64,000 nt of DNA from Flammeovirga pacifica (GCF_000807855.2 NZ_JRYR02000001.1:4711791-4775790); one strand, 5' to 3'. Positions 52,237-62,111 are shown, numbered from the stretch's first letter. Made by a program: numbers and translations. Notes: generated by a model from the sequence alone, not told the origin.

Positions 52237-55200
52237 TTAAATTTTACCAATCATGATAAATGCTCCCCAATATTTTGGTTCAGGGTATTCTTCACGTAAA
52301 ACTTTTTTAGCCATAGCAAAAGCATCTCTTTTATTATGTCCTTCTTTTAACCATAAATGGTAAAAGTTGATCATTAATTTTTGAGTGGCCTCATCAGATA
52401 CTTCAAATAAACTCATGATAATGTTATCTGCACCTGCTACCAAGAATGCTCTTTGTAGACCATAAACTCCTTCACCTACTTTATTATCACCTTTACCTGT
52501 TTCACATGCAGATAAAACAACTAATTCTGTATCATCAAAATTAAGGTTCATTGCTTCATAGGCTGTGAGTACACCTTCTTCTTTATTGAATGCATACACA
52601 TTATCATTTTCCATTAAATCACCGGCGTTAGTTAATAATAAGCCAGATCTTAGTAGAGGGTTTATATCTTGTTGTGTATTGAATAAAGATTTTGTGTTAT
52701 CACTTTCTAAATCATCTAAGAAGAAACCGTGTGTTGCAATATGGAATACTCTAGGTGAATCCATTTCTTTAACGGCTGTTTCTGTAGCATCTTTATGAAG
52801 AAATACTTGATCATTAGTGTGATCCTCTGTAGATAGTAATTTATCTAATGCTTTTATTTCTTCGTATGTACCTGGTAATTGAGTAATAGGACGAACAGTG
52901 TAAGTATTGTATTCACTTGGTTGTAAGTCTTTGTAGAATACAGGATTACCAAATAGAGAAACGTTCCTATTTCCACCTTTATCAGTTTGTGGTGACAATA
53001 CTTCTGCTGTAGAACTTGTTAATACAATATTATTCTGATCGATAATATAAGTTCCTTTATCTAAGTCAACAGGAATTGATTCAAGATTGATTTGATTATA
53101 AACACCATCTGCACAGAAATATACTTTGGTGTCATCTCCAATCACTTCATTAATAGGTTTCCAGAATGCATTATAAGATTCATCATCTGGGAAGCCGAAG
53201 ATTAAATTATTTTTATAATAACCAAGTCCTTCCTTTTCAATCCTATTTCCATTAGGAATTACTTTAAAGATTGGAGAGGATTTAGTTTTTGGAGTTAATA
53301 TTAATGCAGCATATGTAATTGAGTCTGTAAATACATTTGTAAAGTTTCTGTATCGAATAATTTCTACTGCAGCTTCTCCTTCTTTTAATCCTTTTTGGAT
53401 GTCTCTCCAAGAGACTTTATCGTTTATTCTATCATTAAATACACTAGATCTAGTACTTAATTCTTTTTCTAATGTATTGATCTCTTTCTCTAAGTTTTTG
53501 ATATTGATACCATCTTCCAAACGTTGTTCGATAGACATCGCAAAGACTTTAGTCAATAACTCTTTTTTCTCTACCCATTCTTCAAAATCTTTAATTAAAA
53601 TAGAATCACCACTATTTTGAATCTGATTTCTAATTTTTACGGATGTACTTAATAACAAAGGCTTAGTTTGAAGTGCATAATCATACATCTTACCGTATAA
53701 CTTTTTCTTCTGATAGGTCTGAGTTAATGAGTAGAAGTAGTTGTAATCATTTTGGATAGATTTCCAATACTTCGCTTTTTCCTTAGAACTTAATGTTGGG
53801 AAGTATTCTCTGATAAATATTTCATTCTGATCTAAAGCAATATTGGCATACTTCAAAGCTTTGTTGTACGAACCATCTGCATAATAAGCTTGAGATCTTT
53901 TTAAGGTAGATTTTACATAAAGAGGATGGTCTTTGGTGAAAATCTTACTATATATTCTCTGAGATTGGTTATAAAAATCTTCTGCCTGACCATAAAATTC
54001 TCTTTTCATTTCAAGGTCACCTAATAATGAAGTGATCTCTGCAGTATTTGTATTGTTCTCTGTACCAAGTTTTTCAATCCATATTGCATTCGCTTCTTTT
54101 AAAAGGTCTTCCGCTTCGGTATATTTTCCTACTTCAATTTGAGCAAGAGCAAGGTTTTTTAATGTAATGGCAAAAACAGGATTATCTTTCCCTAACTGAA
54201 CAGCAACAATATTAACGGCATCTTTGAATAAGTGCATTACTTCTTCTGCAGGGTACCCCATATATAGACCAATTAAGGCTAAATTAGTGTAACCTTTGGC
54301 TACCTCAGTATGTCTTTCGCCATAGACCTTTTTGCTGATTTCTATTTTCTTTTGCGTATACTCTTGGGCCATTTCATAGTTACCCATGGCAATAGCAATT
54401 TCAGATTTTACTTCCAGAGGAGCAATATCTTGTTTTGTTTCTTCACCAAATACTTTTAGACTAATATCATGAGCATCTTGTGCGATAGAATCTGCTTTAA
54501 TGTAATCACCTTTTAAATAAGAAAGTCTTGCTAATTGTGTATAAGGAACAATGAGTAATCTACTTTCTTCTCCAAACCTAGCTTTTCTGTGTTCTATAGA
54601 TTTTAAGATGACACGTTCTGCATTAGAGAAATATTCTTTCTTTAAATAAATTTGAGCTTGAGTATCTTCAAATGTAGAAGAAGTTACTTTATCAGGAGAA
54701 TTTTTAGATAATCTATTGGCTCTACTTAAGTTGTTAGAAGCTACATCATATTGACCTGTAAGAACTTGGAATCTTGCCGCCGTTTCTAATGCAGTAGCAT
54801 GCACAACGTTTTGAGTACCTTTTCTATAAGTATGACTATCATATAAGTTAAGCATTTCAGTAATCTGAGCATCTGCGTCGGTATATTCACCAAGGTCAAT
54901 AGCAAATGCCGCAGAACCTTGTAAACCATTTATGTATTCAAGGTGATCAGTACCGTAATAATCAGCATAAGCTTTTTTGATAGAAGCACTTAAAGCAGCA
55001 GCTTTTTGAGTGTCACCCATCAGTGAATAATAATTAGCTCTTTCTTTTTCTGCTTGAAGTCGCTTATAATGATGTGGACTTAAGCGCTCTTCTATAATTG
55101 GAAGATGTGTCACAAATAATGAATCTGCTTTTTCAAACTGATCAGAATGTAAAGTAAGGAATGTTGCTTCGTCTACTTTTGCAATATGATAAGCTAAAGA

Positions 55201-56487
55201 GGCCTCACTGTATACTTTTTTTGTAGAGGTAACATAATTATTTAGTGCTTTCTGAGCGACTTCTTCTTCTTCTAATGCTAAAGCAACTTTATATAGAAGT
55301 TGATTAATAAGGATATATTCTCTATGATTTTTAGGAAGTTGACCTTCATTAAAAATGTTCTCTAAAGTTTTTCCTGCTCTTTGAAAATTACCTCTTAGGT
55401 AATCGTCTTTTGCATCTAAACGATTAGAACATGATTGTTGAATACTATTTTTACCAAAATAAAGAGAAGTATTGGTATCAAAATCCCATTGTGTTTTTTC
55501 ACCTTTATAATGGAAACGTTGCCAAGCATAATAATCAACTAAATCTTCCTGTATCTTAAAATACAGTTGATGACTAATACCTAATACTCTTTCTGCTCTG
55601 TAAATATTTTTTTCGAGCATCTTTTTAGGAAGAATAGGATCAATTTTACTTTCTATAAGATTGAGCGTTCTCTCATGATAATTGGCAATATAACTCTCAT
55701 CATCTTTTCTGATGTTTGCTTCAATCCAAGATTCCGTAGATAGTAAAGAACTATCTGCGGCAGCATAATCACCAGTTAAGCGAAGTAACTTTCCTTCTAA
55801 TGTTTTTGATAATGCGAAGCCTCTTTTTAAACGCTTCTTTTCTCTGGCAGAAAAGACAACATCTTCGTGTTTATTCGATCTTGATTTATAAAAGACTTGT
55901 GAAGAACTTGAGTAAAATTCTTCCGCTAATTTTTGATATTCAACGAGAGCTAATTGAGCACTATCATAATAACCTAGAGACAAGTATAATTCAGTTTGTA
56001 CCTGATACTTTAAGAGATCATCATCTTTAGCCCTTTCACTTATAGTTTTTACTTTTGGATCACTATTGATAATCTTCAAAGCTTTATTGTACATCGCTTG
56101 AGCCGTAACCACATCACTATATTCTAAATAAAGTTCAGAAGCTCTCAGCAAATTATAGGCATAACCGAAAGAAGCATTTTTTCTGTTTTTAGAGATTTCA
56201 AGAAAACCGGCTGTGGTTTCTTCAAATTCCGCCAAATTAGAAAGTACTAATTGATATTTTGCTCTGTAGTATAAAAGATCTATTAAAGCTGAATCTCTTT
56301 TTTTTGCAACAATTAAGGCTTTATCATTCCATTCTAATGCCTTTCTGTATTCACCATCATCAGCATATTTTTGACTAATCTTTAATAGATTGTCAATCTT
56401 ATTGGTTACACGATCTGCTTTTGCAGTAGACACATTCAAAAAAGTAATAATACAGCAAAAAAGAAATGAGTATAGTGATTTTATCAT
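52237..56487 (-). CDS. Exported TPR protein with C-terminal CHAT protease domain
   Basis: 1416 aa. Signal peptide at 1-24 (MIKSLYSFLFCCIITFLNVSTAKA). Residues 30-950 are a long array of TPR-type helical pairs (for example YRKALEWNDKALIVAKK, KYTEADLLKEANAIW-like units). A CHAT (caspase HetF-associated) domain fills about 1030-1416, with the dyad His1253 (HIATHGFF) and Cys1328 (LSACETGKG) and the GADNIIMSLFEV region after it. The caspase-like domain therefore looks catalytically intact. The TPRs probably bind partners; substrate unknown. There is no T9SS sorting domain and no partner gene beside it. Monocistronic. Confidence 0.92.
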   Translation of the reverse strand: MIKSLYSFLFCCIITFLNVSTAKADRVTNKIDNLLKISQKYADDGEYRKALEWNDKALIVAKKRDSALIDLLYYRAKYQLVLSNLAEFEETTAGFLEISKNRKNASFGYAYNLLRASELYLEYSDVVTAQAMYNKALKIINSDPKVKTISERAKDDDLLKYQVQTELYLSLGYYDSAQLALVEYQKLAEEFYSSSSQVFYKSRSNKHEDVVFSAREKKRLKRGFALSKTLEGKLLRLTGDYAAADSSLLSTESWIEANIRKDDESYIANYHERTLNLIESKIDPILPKKMLEKNIYRAERVLGISHQLYFKIQEDLVDYYAWQRFHYKGEKTQWDFDTNTSLYFGKNSIQQSCSNRLDAKDDYLRGNFQRAGKTLENIFNEGQLPKNHREYILINQLLYKVALALEEEEVAQKALNNYVTSTKKVYSEASLAYHIAKVDEATFLTLHSDQFEKADSLFVTHLPIIEERLSPHHYKRLQAEKERANYYSLMGDTQKAAALSASIKKAYADYYGTDHLEYINGLQGSAAFAIDLGEYTDADAQITEMLNLYDSHTYRKGTQNVVHATALETAARFQVLTGQYDVASNNLSRANRLSKNSPDKVTSSTFEDTQAQIYLKKEYFSNAERVILKSIEHRKARFGEESRLLIVPYTQLARLSYLKGDYIKADSIAQDAHDISLKVFGEETKQDIAPLEVKSEIAIAMGNYEMAQEYTQKKIEISKKVYGERHTEVAKGYTNLALIGLYMGYPAEEVMHLFKDAVNIVAVQLGKDNPVFAITLKNLALAQIEVGKYTEAEDLLKEANAIWIEKLGTENNTNTAEITSLLGDLEMKREFYGQAEDFYNQSQRIYSKIFTKDHPLYVKSTLKRSQAYYADGSYNKALKYANIALDQNEIFIREYFPTLSSKEKAKYWKSIQNDYNYFYSLTQTYQKKKLYGKMYDYALQTKPLLLSTSVKIRNQIQNSGDSILIKDFEEWVEKKELLTKVFAMSIEQRLEDGINIKNLEKEINTLEKELSTRSSVFNDRINDKVSWRDIQKGLKEGEAAVEIIRYRNFTNVFTDSITYAALILTPKTKSSPIFKVIPNGNRIEKEGLGYYKNNLIFGFPDDESYNAFWKPINEVIGDDTKVYFCADGVYNQINLESIPVDLDKGTYIIDQNNIVLTSSTAEVLSPQTDKGGNRNVSLFGNPVFYKDLQPSEYNTYTVRPITQLPGTYEEIKALDKLLSTEDHTNDQVFLHKDATETAVKEMDSPRVFHIATHGFFLDDLESDNTKSLFNTQQDINPLLRSGLLLTNAGDLMENDNVYAFNKEEGVLTAYEAMNLNFDDTELVVLSACETGKGDNKVGEGVYGLQRAFLVAGADNIIMSLFEVSDEATQKLMINFYHLWLKEGHNKRDAFAMAKKVLREEYPEPKYWGAFIMIGKI

Positions 56488-56544
56488 AGTAAATTTAGAA
56501 GCTTGAGTATATTAGAATTCAGAATAAATATAGATAATACCTTA

Positions 56545-56552
56545 CAAATGTA
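56545..56552 (-). promoter_or_regulatory. Candidate -7 element of the TPR-CHAT gene
   Basis: Minus-strand TACATTTG (TAnnTTTG), 57 nt before the ATG; no clear -33. Confidence 0.4.
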
Positions 56553-56758
56553 AATAAATTTTAACAGAATCTGAATGATGTTATGATTTGAAATGAATAA
56601 GATGCAAGAATAACAATAAATTTGTAATAAAATTTTATATTTACATGAAATACGATGAAAAGTAGTTTGCAAAAAAAGTATTTTACTACGAATTTTGTTA
56701 ATTACTAATTAACATATCTGATTTATTAGACTGATTACAGAAGAAGATACATATAAAT

Positions 56759-57469
56759 ATGAATGAATATTATAACAGTGCGTATAAACCACTTTTAGCC
56801 ATAGATTGTGTAATTTTTGGATACGAAGACGGAGAGTTGAAAGTTCTTTTAACTAGAAGAAAGCAAGAGCCTTACAAAGGTGCTTGGGGTCTAGCAACAG
56901 GTTTCCTTCACTTTGGAGAATCTTTAGATTATGCAGCCGAACGTGTACTTAAAAAACAAACTGGTTTAGATAGAATCTATATGGATCAGTTAAGTACATA
57001 TGGAGAAGTGGATCGTGACCCAGTTGCACGTGTAATTTCTTTGGTATATTATTCATTAATTAAAGTAGAAAGTCAAAACGAAGAGATTTTGGAAAAGAAC
57101 CAAGCACAATGGTTCTCAATTACTGCTTTACCTAAATTAATGTTCGACCATGAAACTATGATTCAAATGTCATGGGGTAAATTGAGAAGAAAATCAAGAT
57201 ACCAACCTATTGGATTCGAATTATTACCAGAAAAATTTACTTTACCAGAGCTACAATCACTTTACGAAGCGATTCATCAAAAACAATTTGATAAGCGTAA
57301 CTTTAGAAAGAAAATATTAGCTACTGGATTGCTTAAAAAATTAGACGAAAAACAAAAAGGAGTGTCTAAAAAAGGTGCTTACTATTATGTTTTCGAAGAA
57401 GGTAAATATGACGAGTTGATTTCTCAAGGATTCAACTTCGAATTAAAATCTATGGCTTTTGGTTCATAG
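56759..57469 (+). CDS. NrtR/AraR-like Nudix-domain transcriptional regulator
   Basis: 236 aa: Nudix domain (about 8-140) followed by a C-terminal winged-helix domain (about 145-232; FELLPEKFTLPELQSLYEAI, then FDKRNFRKKIL), the NrtR/AraR layout. The Nudix box reads GFLHFGESLDYAAERVLKKQ: the G, first E and R are kept, but the metal-binding REUxEE is RVLKKQ, so hydrolase activity is unlikely. Family members bind a nucleotide or sugar ligand and repress NAD, arabinose or related genes. No such target operon adjoins it, so the regulon is elsewhere. Confidence 0.88.
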   Translation: MNEYYNSAYKPLLAIDCVIFGYEDGELKVLLTRRKQEPYKGAWGLATGFLHFGESLDYAAERVLKKQTGLDRIYMDQLSTYGEVDRDPVARVISLVYYSLIKVESQNEEILEKNQAQWFSITALPKLMFDHETMIQMSWGKLRRKSRYQPIGFELLPEKFTLPELQSLYEAIHQKQFDKRNFRKKILATGLLKKLDEKQKGVSKKGAYYYVFEEGKYDELISQGFNFELKSMAFGS

Positions 57470-57473
57470 AAAT

Positions 57474-57507
57474 AAAAAAGGTACTGAATAACTTCAGTAC
57501 CTTTTTT
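57474..57507. terminator. Bidirectional terminator
   Basis: Perfect 15-bp stem AAAAAAGGTACTGAA / TTCAGTACCTTTTTT, 4-nt loop, between converging genes; its right arm overlaps the stop of the SanA-like gene. Confidence 0.92.
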
Positions 57508-58156
57508 ATTCACCTACTTTTTCTTCCTTTCCTAAAAATTTGGGTTTTGTTTTGAGGACATACAAATCAAGAAACATTTTAACTCTTGCTAAAATTTCTC
57601 TGTACTTTACCCAATACCCTTTATGGAATGGAACATCTTCTGCAGCGTATCCATAAGCTTCAATGCCATGATACCTTGCTATATAGATAGCTCTTTCAAT
57701 ATGAAATTTTTGAGAGATAATGATAAACCGATCCTGACCAAAAACTTCTTTTGCTCTCACAACAGAATCTAATGTTCTAAATCCTGCAAAATCCATCACA
57801 ATATTTTTTTTGGAAATACCTTGTTTAACCAAAGCACTTCTCATTTTCTTAGGCTCATTATAATTTTTTGTACGATTGTCTCCACTTACAATCACAAATT
57901 CAATATCATGCTCTCTTAATAATTTAGTAGCAGCTTGTATTCTGTTGATGAAATAAGGGTTTGGTGCTCCACTTTGTAAATAATTACTAGTCCCCAACAA
58001 TAATCCCGTTTTACATGATACCGACATATTATCATGTTCCAAGATAAACGGAGCACTTTTTTCACTCACATGTTGGTTAATGTAAATGGCAGTAATAGTA
58101 AAGAGTAGTCCTGAAACAATACTCCATAAAAAAATATATTTTCCTTTAATTCTCAT
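57506..58156 (-). CDS. SanA/YdcF-like DUF218 protein
   Basis: 216 aa, membrane-anchored by an N-terminal helix (IFLWSIVSGLLFTITAIYI). DUF218 domain: LLLGTSNYLQSG, RIQAATKLL, FVIVSGDNRTKNYNEP, MDFAGFRTLDSVVRAKEVFG, FIIISQKFHIERAIYIAR. SanA-type proteins affect envelope permeability and vancomycin resistance in enterobacteria; the reaction is not known. The C terminus is basic. Confidence 0.9.
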   Translation of the reverse strand: MRIKGKYIFLWSIVSGLLFTITAIYINQHVSEKSAPFILEHDNMSVSCKTGLLLGTSNYLQSGAPNPYFINRIQAATKLLREHDIEFVIVSGDNRTKNYNEPKKMRSALVKQGISKKNIVMDFAGFRTLDSVVRAKEVFGQDRFIIISQKFHIERAIYIARYHGIEAYGYAAEDVPFHKGYWVKYREILARVKMFLDLYVLKTKPKFLGKEEKVGE

Positions 58157-58267
58157 AATTGAAGTACGAGTTTAAAGATTAAAGCTGAAAACACAAAACA
58201 TCTATTCAATTAGATTTAAAATTAGTTATAACACAATTAAATGTGTTTTTGGCCTAAAAAGAGCAGA

Positions 58268-58645
58268 CTATAATCTGCCTTGAAAGATTTTCATAAATAG
58301 CATATGCGACATGTTACGTGCCCTAGATTTTAAAGTGTCTGCGTTAACTCCTTGGAAATGTTGATCTAATGTATTAAACCACAATTGTAACCAATGGCCA
58401 AAATGTTTTTGTTCAATACTTGATATTTTATCAACTGACTGATGGGTGACTACAGGGTTTCCCTTGTATTTATTGACTGAAAATAAATTACTTTCCCAAA
58501 AGTCATACATTATTGGTAAATGTTTATCCCAATCAATTTTTATTTGTTCATTAAAAAATGGACCTAATGTAGGATGTTGTTTTACCTTATCATAAAAACT
58601 GTTGACCAGTAGGATGATGTCTTCTCTATTTTCTAAATCTTTCAT
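58268..58645 (-). CDS. Group III truncated hemoglobin
   Basis: 125-aa 2-on-2 globin. FYDKVKQHPTLGPFF and DFWESNLF follow the group III pattern, and the proximal heme ligand is probably H81 in KHFGHWLQLW. Such globins bind O2 or NO and are linked to nitrosative stress or oxygen supply under low oxygen. It follows the SanA-like gene on the same strand, 111 nt apart. Monocistronic or upstream gene of that pair. Confidence 0.92.
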   Translation of the reverse strand: MKDLENREDIILLVNSFYDKVKQHPTLGPFFNEQIKIDWDKHLPIMYDFWESNLFSVNKYKGNPVVTHQSVDKISSIEQKHFGHWLQLWFNTLDQHFQGVNADTLKSRARNMSHMLFMKIFQGRL

Positions 58646-58980
58646 ATTCTAAGTTTGTTATCCACAATTTAACCCAACTATTCTCGAGATAAAAGTTTAA
58701 AAATTAATCTTTTTTGATAATAGATTGTACACCTATTATTATAAAAATAATTGAAAATAGTATATTGAGTAAATATGGAATGTTATTTATCTAGTTTTAA
58801 ACCTATGTTTAATGGTAAATGAAATTCTATTGACATTAAATAAAGTTAGACCAATTATGTAGTCAGGAGCTGCCTAGCTTCTAAAGTAAGTTAAATATTC
58901 ATTAATAAACTTTAATAGGTTGGTCGAATTAACAACAAACGGGGTTTATTATAGTGAACCTTTTTATATAAAATTACTCT
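58646..58980. other. Gene-free AT-rich region
   Basis: 335 nt between divergent globin and TPR genes. Apart from a weak inverted repeat around 58864-58881 (AGGAGCT / AGCTTCT) I see no gene, RNA or clear promoter. Confidence 0.5.
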
Positions 58981-60912
58981 ATGAAAGTTTACATTAAATT
59001 ATTTGTCATTTCATTATTCTTTATATCTCACTTCTCTACCGCTCAAAATTGGATGGGAGAAGGGATGATGTATGCCCAAAAAGGAGAAATTGATAAGGCT
59101 ATAGAGTCTTTTTCAAATGAAATTGATTTCAATTTAATGAATGAGGTCGCTTATCTAGAGCGTGCTAAATTGTATATAGCGAAAGGAGATTTAGATAAAG
59201 CTTTTGACGATGCAGATCAAGCGATTACTATTAATGCTATGCAACCTGCGGCATATTACCTTAAAGGATATGTACAATTAAGTAAAGGAAATAATGCAGA
59301 TGCCATAAATAGTTTTACGGCTTCAATACAAGTAGATTCTGCATTTGTCAATTCTTATATATTTAGAGCAGAAGCTTACTCAAATACTGGTAATTATTCA
59401 GGAAGTATCAAAGATTTTGATAAAGCAATACAGCTAGAACCTAATGTTGGTATGTATTATCATCGTCGTGCGATTGCTGAGTTACAGATGAAAAAATTAG
59501 AATCTGCTAAAAAAGATTTTGCCAAAGCTACTTTATTTGAAGTAGGACTAATTGATGCCTATACTCATTTATCAGAAATATATGTTCAGGAAAATAAATT
59601 TGATTCCGCTATTGTAGTAATTGATAAAGGTTTAATTGTAAGTCCTGATAATATTAAATTATTAAGCCTTCAAGGCGATGTTTTTGTTCATGCTATGAGA
59701 TATGAAGATGCATTATATGCTTACAGTAGAGCATTAGAAATTCATCCTGATTATGCTTACGCACATTGTAGAAGAGGAGAGTTGTACCTCAAAATGGGTA
59801 AATTACAAATTGCCGAAGAGGATTTTAATAAAGCTGTAGAATTAGCACCAAAATATAGTTATGCCTTTTATCAAAGAGGATTATTACACGCTTATCAGAA
59901 AAGATTTATAACTGCAATTAGTGATTTTGATTCGGCGTTAGTTTATACACCGAATTATTATTCGGCACTCCTAGAAAAAGCAAAATCACAATTGGCCGTT
60001 AGAGAGTTTGATCTTTGTATCTCTACTTTAGAGGAAGCCAAAGCTATCAACCCCAACGAAGCATATCTTTATTCACTTTTAGGAAATGCATATTTAGCCA
60101 AAAAGGAATATAAAGCATCCAAAGAGGCGTTTACTAAAGCAATTAATTTATCACCAAAATATGGTTATGCTTTACAACAAAGAGGATATGTAAACTTCTT
60201 AATGAAGGAATTCGATAAAGCATTAGAAGATTTAGATCATTCTATTTTATTGTCATCTAACACTGCAAAAGTTTACTCTTACAGAGGAGATGTATATATG
60301 GCCAAAGGGGATTTTTCTGAAGGATTAAAAGATTATAATAAAGCACTAGAATTATATCCTGATTTCTCTTATGTTTTACATCAAAGAGCCTGGGCATTTA
60401 TTAAGCAAAACCAGTTTGACGATGCTTTAAATGACTTCAATAAATTGAATAACATCGGTAAGTCAAAATATGTAGATCTTTATGGACAAAGTATCGCATA
60501 CATGGAGAAAGGGGAGCTGAGTAAATCTAATGATGTACTTCAGAAAGCAATAGATAAATATCCATCTTATTCTTCTGCTCATGTATTAATGGGATACAAT
60601 TATGCTATTCTTGGAAATAATACCAAGGCAGAACAAAAGATAACTGATGTTGAAAACTTAAATAAAAATATACCTGAATTAACAGGTGTAAAAGGAATTG
60701 TTGCTTTTAATTCGAAGAATTATAAGAAAGCATTAAAGTATTTCAATTCAGCTTTAAAAGTAAACCCAGAAGATAAGCGTTTGGTGTATTACAGATCAAT
60801 GACTTTCACAAAATTGGGGAAACCAGATAAAGCAGCTAAAGATTTAAAAAAGGCAGAGAATTTAGGTTTTGTACAACAAGATCATGATTTATCTGTCACT
60901 ACTTTAAAATAA
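58981..60912 (+). CDS. Exported TPR-repeat protein
   Basis: 643 aa: signal peptide to about residue 21 (HFSTAQ), then consecutive canonical TPR motifs covering nearly the whole chain (about 16 units; examples GEIDKAIESFSNEI, GNYSGSIKDFDKAIQLEP, MGKLQIAEEDFNKAVELAP). No other domain. Presumably a periplasmic scaffold; partner unknown. A single-gene unit with its own terminator. Confidence 0.9.
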   Translation: MKVYIKLFVISLFFISHFSTAQNWMGEGMMYAQKGEIDKAIESFSNEIDFNLMNEVAYLERAKLYIAKGDLDKAFDDADQAITINAMQPAAYYLKGYVQLSKGNNADAINSFTASIQVDSAFVNSYIFRAEAYSNTGNYSGSIKDFDKAIQLEPNVGMYYHRRAIAELQMKKLESAKKDFAKATLFEVGLIDAYTHLSEIYVQENKFDSAIVVIDKGLIVSPDNIKLLSLQGDVFVHAMRYEDALYAYSRALEIHPDYAYAHCRRGELYLKMGKLQIAEEDFNKAVELAPKYSYAFYQRGLLHAYQKRFITAISDFDSALVYTPNYYSALLEKAKSQLAVREFDLCISTLEEAKAINPNEAYLYSLLGNAYLAKKEYKASKEAFTKAINLSPKYGYALQQRGYVNFLMKEFDKALEDLDHSILLSSNTAKVYSYRGDVYMAKGDFSEGLKDYNKALELYPDFSYVLHQRAWAFIKQNQFDDALNDFNKLNNIGKSKYVDLYGQSIAYMEKGELSKSNDVLQKAIDKYPSYSSAHVLMGYNYAILGNNTKAEQKITDVENLNKNIPELTGVKGIVAFNSKNYKKALKYFNSALKVNPEDKRLVYYRSMTFTKLGKPDKAAKDLKKAENLGFVQQDHDLSVTTLK

Positions 60913-60940
60913 GGACTACTTAAACAACTTTCAAAATATT

Positions 60941-60973
60941 AAGGTTATCTCAGGAATGAGTTAGCCTTTTTAT
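60941..60973 (+). terminator. Terminator of the TPR gene
   Basis: AAGGTTATCTCA / TGAGTTAGCCTT (one G-U, one mismatch), 4-nt loop, T-run. Confidence 0.8.
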
Positions 60974-61238
60974 TTTATAAGGAGTAGAGGGTTTTCATTT
61001 TTTATCTCATAGAAGTATACGACAAAGCATACAGATCATGTAAACAAAATAAGTCTTCTTCTACAGTATATAAACCCAGAGTTGAACGTCTTGGTTTTCC
61101 AATAGCCTAAGTAATATTAGTTATTGAACTAAGGTTAATCAATCAACATGTCTTTCCATGATTAATGTTCTATAAATAACTCTTTATTCTACTGACACAA
61201 CATCATTATACACCTCTGGATACACTATCATTCATCAT

Positions 61239-61279
61239 AAAAAAAGAGTTGTATCACTCAAATGGTGCATACAACTCTT
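61239..61279 (-). terminator. Terminator of the L,D-transpeptidase-like gene
   Basis: AAGAGTTGTAT / ATACAACTCTT (61244-61254 with 61269-61279), inner CAC/GTG pairing, T-run on the minus strand. Confidence 0.88.
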
Positions 61280-61307
61280 AGATTAATGTTTTTTATTTGC
61301 TTTAATA

Positions 61308-62111
61308 TTATTTAGTGATCTCTATTTTATGGTTAGGTATATCTCTTTCCATCATCGATGGTGTAGATAAAGTATAATGAGATAATAGTTCTAATGCATT
61401 ATTAGGTAATTCTGATAAAACATCTTGGGACTCTTCTTTATTTTGATTAGAGTAGACGAAGAATACCGATCCACCTTTTATGGTATTAATTACTTGTTTA
61501 TGATCTTTGTAAGATAGGGCAGGGCATCCAAAACTACGACCTAAATATCCATTTTGATGCACAAATGATTGAGACACATATTTTGCAGCATGTATAACAA
61601 TTGCTCTCTCTCTAGCTTTACTATTGATGTTTTTTTGAAGACCATCTAATTTTAAAGACAAGCCATATTTCCCAAAGTAAGTTTCAGCGGCACTGTAAAA
61701 ACCACAACTTGATTGTTTAGAATTTTTGGTATTGCTGAACTTATCAGCATAGAGCATTCCTGAATTTCGTCCGTGAGCCACTAAAGTATTCATTAATAGA
61801 ACGCCTTTTTTGATGTCTATCACATACAAACGTTTATTTGTCGAGGGTTGTGAAAAGTCAACTATACTTAAAATTCGAGTATTATTAATCTTATCATTAC
61901 TAAGAAGATTTAAATATCCTGTTAATCCCTGAGCAAAAGCTTGAAAAGATAGACCATAATCTTGTAACTTAGCTTTATGATATAATGATTGTATTACTTC
62001 TGTTGTAGCCTCATCACGATATTCAACCAAAGGTTGTGTAGCAAATATGTTAGTTAGGTTAAAACAGATCAGAAAAACTGAAAGTAATAACGATTTATAT
62101 TTGAAATTCAT
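61308..62111 (-). CDS. Murein L,D-transpeptidase catalytic-domain-like protein (YkuD_2)
   Basis: 267 aa with a signal peptide ending NIFATQ (about residue 25). YkuD_2-type domain: LYVIDIKKGVLL, LVAHGRNSG, GFYSAAETYFGKYGLSLKLDG, IVIHAAKYVS and GRSFGCPALS, the last with the catalytic Cys and the HAA His. It would cross-link or trim peptidoglycan stems in the periplasm. Compared with YkuD_1 enzymes no peptidoglycan-binding domain is present. Monocistronic. Confidence 0.9.
   Translation of the reverse strand: MNFKYKSLLLSVFLICFNLTNIFATQPLVEYRDEATTEVIQSLYHKAKLQDYGLSFQAFAQGLTGYLNLLSNDKINNTRILSIVDFSQPSTNKRLYVIDIKKGVLLMNTLVAHGRNSGMLYADKFSNTKNSKQSSCGFYSAAETYFGKYGLSLKLDGLQKNINSKARERAIVIHAAKYVSQSFVHQNGYLGRSFGCPALSYKDHKQVINTIKGGSVFFVYSNQNKEESQDVLSELPNNALELLSHYTLSTPSMMERDIPNHKIEITK

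Larger units (their letters stand above)
60913..61307. other. Intergenic region with two terminators
   Basis: Holds terminators at both ends (60941-60973 and 61239-61279). The middle 260 nt are less A-rich than other spacers and show short open stretches on the minus strand around 61025-61120, but none forms a credible gene. A decayed gene is possible. Confidence 0.45.

Noticed and set aside
56484..56672. 62-codon minus-strand frame upstream of the TPR-CHAT gene
   Set aside because: Very AT-rich, low-complexity product and it overlaps the candidate -7 element; probably non-coding leader.
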